The notes beneath the pieces are model-generated. The model was not told the origin of the DNA and did no database searches. It saw nothing but the letters and a program-made list of their open reading frames with translations. A stretch of 5,945 bases of DNA. Source: Chloroflexota bacterium. Lineage in GTDB: Bacteria; Chloroflexota; Limnocylindria; P2-11E. The stretch spans positions 1-5,945 of the forward strand of contig JANXXG010000124.1 of assembly GCA_025350745.1 (NCBI GenBank), written 5' to 3'. The translations under genes were made by a program, and so were the position numbers. Position 1 is the stretch's first letter. Each line of letters begins with the position of its first letter. Shown here piece after piece: positions 1-5,381 of this stretch.

Positions 1-118
1 GCACGATCAGGTGGTCCGGTTCATCCCGCCGCTCAACATCGCCGAGGACGACCTCCGGAACGGGATCCGGGCTTTCGTCGAGGCCTGCCAGACCGCTCCG
101 GTCGGCGCCCCCGCCTAG
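1..118 (+). CDS. Class III (PLP-dependent) aminotransferase, C-terminal end only
   Basis: The gene enters from the left edge. The reading frame starts at base 2, runs 38 codons and stops at TAG 116-118. The visible protein includes VVRFIPPLNIAEDDL followed by a short amphipathic helix (NGIRAFVEAC) and a small Pro/Ala tail. An R-F/L-x-P-P-L-x-I segment followed by an acidic helix start is the usual C-terminal signature of class III aminotransferases such as acetylornithine, 4-aminobutyrate or ornithine aminotransferase, which move an amino group between an omega-amino donor and a 2-oxo acid using pyridoxal phosphate. The lysine that binds PLP lies outside the window, so substrate and gene name cannot be decided. 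No clear terminator follows; a short GC-rich inverted repeat near 132-148 lacks a T-run. Confidence 0.72.
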   Translation, partial: HDQVVRFIPPLNIAEDDLRNGIRAFVEACQTAPVGAPA

Positions 119-176
119 CATCCCCGCGTTTCGGGCGGCCCGCGCACCTCAGTCGAAAATCGTCCCCTCTCCGCTC

Positions 177-204
177 TTGACACTGCCCGGGGCCGGAGTA
201 ACGT
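177..204 (+). promoter_or_regulatory. Candidate sigma-70-type promoter for the nrdJ transcript
   Basis: A perfect TTGACA -35 hexamer sits at 177-182, followed by a 16-base spacer and TAACGT at 199-204, which keeps the first, second and last positions of the TATAAT consensus. A start near 211 would put both NrdR-like boxes just downstream, where a bound repressor could block transcription. The -35 match is strong and the -10 match is weak. Transcription could instead start from a -10 inside the NrdR boxes (for example TAGATG at 221-226). Confidence 0.45.
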
Positions 205-216
205 TCCCCCCCTGCG

Positions 217-232
217 CCACTAGATGTTGTGT
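217..232 (+). promoter_or_regulatory. NrdR box 1 (operator of the ribonucleotide reductase repressor)
   Basis: CCACTAGATGTTGTGT matches the known NrdR palindrome acaCwAtATaTwGtgt at 13 of 16 positions by eye, including the C, A, AT, T and G core. NrdR is a zinc-finger/ATP-cone repressor that binds paired boxes upstream of ribonucleotide reductase operons when dATP is high. The position, upstream of nrdJ and just after a promoter candidate, is where such a site is expected. No nrdR gene is in the window, so the repressor would act in trans. Confidence 0.72.
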
Positions 233-247
233 CCGCCGGCAGGCTGA

Positions 248-263
248 TCCATACATCTAGGGG
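248..263 (+). promoter_or_regulatory. NrdR box 2 (weaker partner site)
   Basis: The core TACATCTAG at 252-260 resembles the NrdR core and actinobacterial-type sites, but the outer arms are degenerate, giving about 9 of 16 consensus positions. Its strongest support is spacing: its centre lies 31 bp from that of box 1, about three helical turns. That is the usual separation of tandem NrdR boxes and puts both on the same DNA face. Confidence 0.6.
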
Positions 264-291
264 GTACGGGAACCGCGTAGGAGGAAGGGTC

Positions 292-393
292 ATGTCGCAC
301 GCTCCAGCGCATGCCACCGCGCCACGAGGATCGCTCGTCCCTCTATTGCTTCCGCCGTCCGTCCACTTCATTCCGACCCCCACTACGAACTAG
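292..393 (+). CDS. Candidate 33-codon leader ORF upstream of nrdJ
   Basis: This ATG is preceded by AGGAGG at 279-284 with 7 bases between, a better ribosome binding site than that of nrdJ itself. The frame is open for 33 codons and ends at TAG 391-393. The peptide begins MSHAPAHATAPRGSLVPLLL and ends in a Pro/Thr-rich tail. It has no recognisable domain, and the short hydrophobic run is too small for a convincing membrane segment. The stop codon overlaps the nrdJ Shine-Dalgarno sequence, and nrdJ starts 13 bases after the stop in another frame. Ribosomes finishing this ORF would therefore sit on or release the nrdJ start site, so a leader peptide or coupling role is possible. It could also be a chance ORF. 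The function is unknown; the strong SD and the layout are the only evidence. Confidence 0.4.
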   Translation: MSHAPAHATAPRGSLVPLLLPPSVHFIPTPTTN

Positions 394-396
394 GAG
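392..396 (+). promoter_or_regulatory. Ribosome binding site of nrdJ, overlapping the leader ORF stop
   Basis: AGGAG lies 10 bases upstream of the ATG at 407, slightly further than optimal. Its first two bases are the last two of the leader ORF stop codon TAG. It supports the ATG at 407 as the nrdJ start. Confidence 0.6.
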
Positions 397-406
397 CCCC
401 TGAAAA

Positions 407-3220
407 ATGGCTATTGCCGAGCTACCGCCGCAGTCCGCCCACCCCGATCGCGACCCCAATCCCGCCCAGAAGGCGCGGGGCCTTCGGTTCGAGCGCTACT
501 TCACCCAGGACGGCGTCCACCCGTACGACGAGATCGTGTGGGAGCTGCGCGACGCAGTGATCCCGGGCGAGGGCGGCAACGTCTTCGAGCAGAAGGCGGT
601 CGAGGTCCCGGCGTTCTGGTCGATGACCGCGACGAACGTGGTCGCCTCGAAGTACTTCCGCGGCAAGCTCGGCACGCCGGCACGCGAGACGAGCGTGCGC
701 CAGATGGTGGACCGCGTCGTCGACACGATCACCCGGTGGGGCATCGAGAAGAGCTACTTCGCCGACGCCGCCGACGCCATCATTTTCACCGACGAGCTGA
801 AGTACCTCATGGTCCACCAGCACGCGTCGTTCAACTCGCCGGTGTGGTTCAACATCGGCGTCCCCGGCGTCCCGCAGCAAAGCTCGGCATGCTTCATCGT
901 GTCGGTCGACGACTCGATGAACTCGATCCTCGACTGGTTCAAGACCGAGGGCGTGATCTTCAAGGGCGGCTCGGGCTCCGGCGTCAACGTCTCGACGATC
1001 CGCTCGAGCCGAGAGCACCTCTCCGGGGGCGGCCTGGCGTCTGGTCCGGTGTCGTTCATGCGCGCCGCGGACTCGGTGGCCGGCTCGATCAAGTCGGGTG
1101 GCACGACACGGCGCGCGGCGAAGATGGTCGTCCTCAACACCGACCACCCGGACGTCCGCGAATTCATCTGGTGCAAGGCCAAGGAAGAGCAGAAGGCCTG
1201 GGCGCTTGGGGAACAGGGCTACGACATGGGCCTGAACGGCGAAGCGTGGCAGTCGATCCAGTTCCAGAACGCGAATAACTCGGTGCGCGCGAGTGACGAC
1301 TTCATGCGCGCCGCCCTGTCGGATGAGGATTGGCAGCTCAAGGCGGTGAGCACCGGAGAGACGCTCGAGACGGTGAAGGCGCGTGAGCTGCTCCGTGAGA
1401 TCAGCGAGGCAACGTGGGCCTGCGGCGACCCGGGGATGCAATTCGACACGACGATCAACGATTGGCACACCCGGCCAGTCAGCGGTCGGATCAATGCTTC
1501 TAATCCCTGTTCCGAATTCCTTAGCCTTGACGACACGGCCTGCAATCTCGCGAGCCTCAACCTCATGCGGTTCCGTCGCAGTGATGGTGAGTTCGATCCC
1601 GAGCGGTTCGCCCGCGCCGTCGACATCATCTTCACCGCGCAAGAGATCCTCGTCGGCTCAGGCGACTACCCGACCGCGAAGATCACGACCAACGCGCACG
1701 CGAACCGCGAGCTCGGGATCGGCTACGCCAACCTCGGCGCCGTCCTGATGGATCGCGGTTTGGCGTATGACTCGGACGAGGGCCGTGGCTATGCCGCCGC
1801 GATCACGGCGCTCATGACCGGCGAGGCGTACGCGCAGTCGGCCCGGATGGCCGGCGTCGTCGGGCCTTATGAGAACTACCCCTCGAACCAGGCCGGTCAC
1901 GATCGCGTGATGGAGATGCATCGGCTGCACGCCTATCGGATCCGCGAAGAGATCGTGCCGGCGGACCTGCTCGGTGCGGCGCGCCAGGCGTGGGATGACG
2001 CCGTCGAGATCGGGAAGCGGAACGGCTACCGGAACGCGCAGGCCAGCGTGCTCGCGCCGACCGGAACGATCAGCTTCATGATGGATTGCGACACGACCGG
2101 CGTGGAGCCGGACATCGCGCTCGTGAAGTACAAGAAGCTCGTCGGCGGCGGAATGCTGAAGCTGGTCAACGGGACCGTGCCGTCAGCGCTCTCGAAGCTC
2201 GGCTACACCGAGTCGCAGGTCTCGGCGATCACTGCGTACATCGAGACGACCGGGACGATCGAGGGCGCGCCCGAGCTCGCCGACGGCCACCTGTCGATCT
2301 TCGACTGCGCCTTCAAGCCGCAGAACGGGACACGCTCGATCACCCACCTGGGCCACATCAAGATGATGGGCTCGGTCCAGCCGTTCATCTCCGGCGCGAT
2401 CAGCAAGACCGTGAACCTCCCCGAGAACGCCACCGTCGAGGATGTCACCGACGCCTACGTCGAGGCCTGGAAGCACGGCGTGAAGGCGATCGCGATCTAC
2501 CGCGATGGCAGCAAGAAGGTCCAGCCGCTCTCGACCGGCAAGGAAACCTCCAACACGAAGAAGGAGGCTGTGGCCGCGGTCGCCGAGACGATCCTCGTCG
2601 CACGTCCGCGCCGGCGCCTGAATGACACCCGCGCGTCGCTCACCCATAAGTTCACCATCGAGGGGCACGAGGGCTACATCACCGTCGGCCTCTTCGCGGA
2701 CAACACCCCTGGCGAGATCTTCGTCACCATGGCGAAGGAAGGCTCGACGCTCTCGGGGATGATGGATGCGTTCGCGACGAGCATCTCACTCTCGCTCCAG
2801 TACGGCGTCCCGCTCGCCCACCTCGTCGAGAAGTTCGCCCACATGCGGTTCGAGCCGTCCGGCTGGACCGGTAACTCGGAGCTCGGTTTCGCCAAGTCGA
2901 TCGTCGACTACGTGTTCCGCTGGATGGGCTATCGGTTCCTCTCCGAGGACGAGAAGCTCACCATCGGGCTCGTCCACACGAGCGAGATCGTGGATCCGGC
3001 TCCGCAGCTGGAGCTCATGAGCAAGGCTGTCTCGATGGCCACGCCGGACAGCGGTGTCCAGGAGACCGTCTGGACCGAGCCGGTCGTCGCACGCCCCGCG
3101 CCCCGGCGCATGAATTCGACACCCGACGCCCCGCCCTGTCCGCGCTGCGGCTGGCTGACCGTTCGGAACGGCACCTGCCACAAGTGCGAGAACTGTGGCG
3201 AGACCACGGGGTGCAGCTAG
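407..3220 (+). CDS. nrdJ: Adenosylcobalamin-dependent (class II) ribonucleoside-diphosphate reductase NrdJ
   Basis: This 937-residue cytoplasmic enzyme reduces ribonucleotides to deoxyribonucleotides for DNA synthesis, using a radical generated from vitamin B12. It therefore works with or without oxygen and needs no NrdB-type partner. The active-site loop N366-P-C368-S-E370 carries the catalytic Asn, the thiyl-radical Cys and the Glu. C162 and C379 are the expected redox pair; C379 lies in DDTACNLASLNL, 11 residues after C368 as is usual. A Gly-rich GGSGSG loop begins at G187, and the phosphate-binding APTGTIS motif is at about 550-556. The N-terminal class II domain spans about 25-120, the reductase barrel about 140-700, and a TSCPD domain about 740-850 (THKFTIEGHEGYITVGLF). 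The C-terminus is a zinc/redox tail with C911, C914, C924, C927, C930 and C936, ending GCS. No N-terminal ATP-cone motif is visible, so the dATP activity switch seems absent. The length is normal for the long (Z-type) NrdJ. The start at 407 has an SD and a sensible N-terminus. NrdR-like boxes upstream and a terminator downstream suggest a single-gene unit. Confidence 0.97.
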   Translation: MAIAELPPQSAHPDRDPNPAQKARGLRFERYFTQDGVHPYDEIVWELRDAVIPGEGGNVFEQKAVEVPAFWSMTATNVVASKYFRGKLGTPARETSVRQMVDRVVDTITRWGIEKSYFADAADAIIFTDELKYLMVHQHASFNSPVWFNIGVPGVPQQSSACFIVSVDDSMNSILDWFKTEGVIFKGGSGSGVNVSTIRSSREHLSGGGLASGPVSFMRAADSVAGSIKSGGTTRRAAKMVVLNTDHPDVREFIWCKAKEEQKAWALGEQGYDMGLNGEAWQSIQFQNANNSVRASDDFMRAALSDEDWQLKAVSTGETLETVKARELLREISEATWACGDPGMQFDTTINDWHTRPVSGRINASNPCSEFLSLDDTACNLASLNLMRFRRSDGEFDPERFARAVDIIFTAQEILVGSGDYPTAKITTNAHANRELGIGYANLGAVLMDRGLAYDSDEGRGYAAAITALMTGEAYAQSARMAGVVGPYENYPSNQAGHDRVMEMHRLHAYRIREEIVPADLLGAARQAWDDAVEIGKRNGYRNAQASVLAPTGTISFMMDCDTTGVEPDIALVKYKKLVGGGMLKLVNGTVPSALSKLGYTESQVSAITAYIETTGTIEGAPELADGHLSIFDCAFKPQNGTRSITHLGHIKMMGSVQPFISGAISKTVNLPENATVEDVTDAYVEAWKHGVKAIAIYRDGSKKVQPLSTGKETSNTKKEAVAAVAETILVARPRRRLNDTRASLTHKFTIEGHEGYITVGLFADNTPGEIFVTMAKEGSTLSGMMDAFATSISLSLQYGVPLAHLVEKFAHMRFEPSGWTGNSELGFAKSIVDYVFRWMGYRFLSEDEKLTIGLVHTSEIVDPAPQLELMSKAVSMATPDSGVQETVWTEPVVARPAPRRMNSTPDAPPCPRCGWLTVRNGTCHKCENCGETTGCS

Positions 3221-3244
3221 GCACCCCCTTCCACTAGTCAGGCC

Positions 3245-3268
3245 CTGGCCGGCCCGCCCGTCGGCCAG
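3245..3268 (+). other. Small stem-loop in the nrdJ 3' untranslated region
   Basis: CTGGCCG at 3245-3251 pairs perfectly with CGGCCAG at 3262-3268 around a 10-base loop, giving a 7-bp GC-rich stem. It lies 24 bases after the nrdJ stop and just before the main terminator. No T-run follows, so it is more likely an mRNA-end stabiliser or chance structure than a terminator. Confidence 0.4.
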
Positions 3269-3277
3269 TACGCCTTT

Positions 3278-3324
3278 CGGCCCGGCGGTTCCTGCTCCCC
3301 TGGACCGCCGGGCCGTTCTCTTTT
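3278..3324 (+). terminator. Rho-independent terminator of nrdJ
   Basis: CGGCCCGGCGGT (3278-3289) pairs perfectly with ACCGCCGGGCCG (3304-3315), a 12-bp GC-rich stem with a 14-base loop, followed at once by TTCTCTTTT (3316-3324). A long perfect stem plus a U-rich tail is the classical intrinsic terminator. It separates nrdJ from the downstream envelope gene. Confidence 0.88.
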
Positions 3325-3335
3325 CATCAGCTCAA

Positions 3336-3416
3336 CCGCCTCGGCTGCGCCTCGGGCGGCTTCGCTGAGTGCTCAGGGCTGGTGGGCGCTCCCTCGTCGG
3401 GCTAAGCCCTCCTCGG
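3336..3416. repeat. GC-rich patch of short direct and inverted repeats (REP-like candidate)
   Basis: CGCCTCGG occurs twice, at 3337-3344 and 3348-3355, and related CCCTCGTCGG (3391-3400) and CCCTCCTCGG (3407-3416) differ at one base. Inverted pairs are also present: CCGCC 3336-3340 with GGCGG 3355-3359, CTGAG 3365-3369 with CTCAG 3372-3376, and AGGGCT 3375-3380 with AGCCCT 3405-3410. The patch lies between the nrdJ terminator and the next gene and codes for nothing convincing. The texture resembles small dispersed intergenic repeats, but one window cannot show that it recurs. Confidence 0.35.
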
Positions 3417-3422
3417 TCGCGT

Positions 3423-3435
3423 CTTCAAAGTGAAG
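3423..3435. promoter_or_regulatory. Small inverted repeat upstream of the VanW-family gene
   Basis: CTTCA-AAG-TGAAG is a perfect 5-bp inverted repeat with a 3-base centre, about 60-70 bases before the VanW gene start and AT-richer than its surroundings. It could be a regulator site or part of a promoter, but no recognised operator matches it and chance is quite possible. Confidence 0.2.
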
Positions 3436-3493
3436 TTCCTGTAACGGGCGCAGCCGTGCGCTCGCTGTCCTGGCTAGCGGTACGAACTATGCG

Positions 3494-5293
3494 ATGTTGT
3501 GTGACATGGCAGTTGTCGCAAAGCGCGAACGGACGTTTGGTGGCGGCGCTCCTTCAGGACGCGTGATCGCGGCGATGCTTGCTCCGCTCGCCGTCGCGGT
3601 GTTCGCGCTCGCGCTGACCGAAGGGTTCGCCGACCGCGCGCTCCCGCGGGTGACGGTGGCCGGCGTCGACCTCGGGGGCGCATCCGCTTCCGAGATCCAT
3701 GATCGGCTGGACCGGGCAATCGCGCGGCCGTGGGCCAGCGCGCCCGTGACGGCCGAGGCTCCTGACGGGACGTCCTGGACGACCACGAACGGCGCGATTG
3801 GGATCGCGCCCGACGTCGATCGGTCCGCAGCGGACGCACTCGCGTATGGCCACAACGGCACGGCGGCGCAGCGGCTCGTTGCCTGGGCCGGCGCGCTGAG
3901 CGGTCAGGCGACGGTGCCGTTCGGGATGCGGTCAACGAGCGCGTCCCTCGACAGCTGGATCGGCACGATCGCGGCGGCGCTCGATCGCGCCGCGGCTGAC
4001 GGTGCGATCGCCGCGACCTCTCAGGGGATCGAGGTGCGGCCGGCGATCGTCGGGCAGCGCACGGACCGCGCAGCGCTCCGCGCATCGTTGCTCGAGTCCC
4101 GGAGCCTCGGTGAGCGCGCGGTCGGCGTGCCGCTCCACCTGACGTACCCGTCGGTCGATGCCAGCGGCCTCCGCGACGCGGCCCGCGCGAGGGCCGTGGT
4201 CACGGCACTCGAGGTACGCGCCGGCAGCCGTGTGGTCAGCGAGGACCCGGCGGGTCTGGCGACGCTTCTGGTCATCGAGCGGTCCGTTGCGGCACCCGGC
4301 GAGCTCGATGCGATCCCCGATGGTGCGACCGCGCCGGCGATCCGCTACATCTACCGCGTTCACCTCGATCAGACCCGTGTCGCCGCCTGGGCCGCGGGCG
4401 TCGCGAAGGTCCTCGACCACCCCGCAAAGAGCGCGTCGTATCTCGTCCAGCCCGACGGCTCGCTTGCCGTGGTCGCGGCGGTCGAGGGCGTGAAGATCGA
4501 CCAGCCGCTCCTCATCGCCGACGCCATCGCGGAGCTCGTCCGGCCGGTCAGGGCGCCGCGCGTCTTCGAGCCGGCGTTCGTGCGCGACGTGCCGCTCTTC
4601 ACGACCGAGCAGGCCACCGCGCTCGTGAGCCGGATGACACCGGTGGCGACGTTCACGACGACGTATCCGCCGAGCGCTTCGCGGCACGCGAACATCACGA
4701 CTGGCGCGCTGCAGTTCAACGATCTCGTCATCGCCCCGGGCGAGACATTCTCGTTCTGGGACAAGCTCGGTCCGGTCACCGTCGAGCGCGGGTACGCGTA
4801 CGCGGGCGCCATCATCAACAACAGGTCGGACGAGAATGTGATCGGTGGGGGTCTCTGCCAGGTGTCGACGACGCTCTTCAACGTCGTCGCGCGTGCGGGC
4901 TACGACGTGCTCGAGCGCCACGCGCACGGCTACTACATCGATCGCTACCCACTCGGCTTCGACGCGGCCGTCTTCGAGCCGGGTGTCGATTTCCGCTGGA
5001 GGAATGACACCCAGTACCCGGTGTTGATCAAGGCCTACCCGTACGACACCGCGCTCCGGTTCGACCTCATCAGCGTCCCGACCGGGCGGCGGGTGGTCGT
5101 CGGTGCGCCGTACCAATACAACCTCACGAATCCGGCACCGGACCAGCCGGCCGACCCTGCGTACCTGCCCGGTGGCGTCACCCAGGGCCGGGATGTCTCC
5201 CTCACCTGGACCGTCTGGGAAGGGGACCAGGTCATCCACGCCCAGACCTTCACCAGCCACTACGTGCCCGTGTGGGGCGGTCCGGCCCGGTAG
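3494..5293 (+). CDS. VanW-family membrane-anchored cell-wall protein with PG_binding_4-like repeats
   Basis: This 599-residue protein has a short basic N-terminus, one hydrophobic segment at about 23-43 (VIAAMLAPLAVAVFALAL) and a long extracytoplasmic part, so it is probably anchored in the membrane facing the wall. VTVAGVDLGG at 53-62 followed by a helix is typical of PG_binding_4-like repeats, and a second similar unit ends near EGVKID at 331-336. The VanW domain spans about 387-535. It includes ITTGALQFNDLVIAPGETFS, the conserved GGGLCQVSTTLF with C455, and RHAHGYY with H476 and H478. A short beta-rich tail ends at 599. VanW was named from vancomycin-resistance clusters, but its biochemical role is unsettled; no van ligase or dehydrogenase gene is nearby, so a resistance role is not supported. 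No Shine-Dalgarno sequence is evident for ATG 3494 or for the in-frame ATG 3506 (Met5), and the latter gives an equally good N-terminus. A terminator upstream implies its own promoter. Confidence 0.9.
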   Translation: MLCDMAVVAKRERTFGGGAPSGRVIAAMLAPLAVAVFALALTEGFADRALPRVTVAGVDLGGASASEIHDRLDRAIARPWASAPVTAEAPDGTSWTTTNGAIGIAPDVDRSAADALAYGHNGTAAQRLVAWAGALSGQATVPFGMRSTSASLDSWIGTIAAALDRAAADGAIAATSQGIEVRPAIVGQRTDRAALRASLLESRSLGERAVGVPLHLTYPSVDASGLRDAARARAVVTALEVRAGSRVVSEDPAGLATLLVIERSVAAPGELDAIPDGATAPAIRYIYRVHLDQTRVAAWAAGVAKVLDHPAKSASYLVQPDGSLAVVAAVEGVKIDQPLLIADAIAELVRPVRAPRVFEPAFVRDVPLFTTEQATALVSRMTPVATFTTTYPPSASRHANITTGALQFNDLVIAPGETFSFWDKLGPVTVERGYAYAGAIINNRSDENVIGGGLCQVSTTLFNVVARAGYDVLERHAHGYYIDRYPLGFDAAVFEPGVDFRWRNDTQYPVLIKAYPYDTALRFDLISVPTGRRVVVGAPYQYNLTNPAPDQPADPAYLPGGVTQGRDVSLTWTVWEGDQVIHAQTFTSHYVPVWGGPAR

Positions 5294-5321
5294 GGAGCCC
5301 GTTCGGGGCGCCCCATTCTCT

Positions 5322-5341
5322 CCCGGGGTCGCCCGACCGGG
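5322..5341 (+). other. Weak hairpin between the VanW and DUF5667-like genes
   Basis: CCC (5322-5324) with GGG (5339-5341) and GGTC (5327-5330) with GACC (5335-5338) can form a bulged stem with a GCCC loop. No T-run follows, so it is not a convincing terminator. The 88-base gap also contains the palindrome GGGGCGCCCC (5305-5314). Read-through from the VanW gene into the next gene remains plausible. Confidence 0.25.
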
Positions 5342-5381
5342 TGGCGTATCGGACCGGCCAGCCGGGGCGTTAAGAGGCCTG

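Noticed and set aside
132..148. Possible terminator after the aminotransferase
   Set aside because: Only a 4-bp CGGG/CCCG stem with a few weak outer pairs is seen, and no T-run follows.
211..290. Cobalamin riboswitch before the B12-dependent reductase
   Set aside because: GCCACT and GGGAA fragments occur but in the wrong order, and no B12-box-like AGCCAGGAGACC segment is visible; the NrdR reading explains the sequence better.
33..383. 116-codon minus-strand open frame over the nrdJ control region
   Set aside because: The C-terminal half is low-complexity Arg/Gly/Pro, no domain is seen, and it runs antisense through the aminotransferase end, the promoter and the NrdR boxes.
422..1642. 406-codon minus-strand open frame
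   Set aside because: It is fully antisense to nrdJ, whose protein is unmistakable; the composition (Arg, Val, Asp, His) is that of a GC-rich shadow.
3491..3505. ATGTTGTGT resembling half of an NrdR box at the VanW start
   Set aside because: Only the right half matches, the left half is absent and there is no partner box at 31 bp; likely chance overlap with the coding start.
3369..3566. 65-codon plus-strand frame overlapping the VanW start
   Set aside because: It begins in the repeat patch, has no ribosome binding site, overlaps the real gene in another frame and has no family features.
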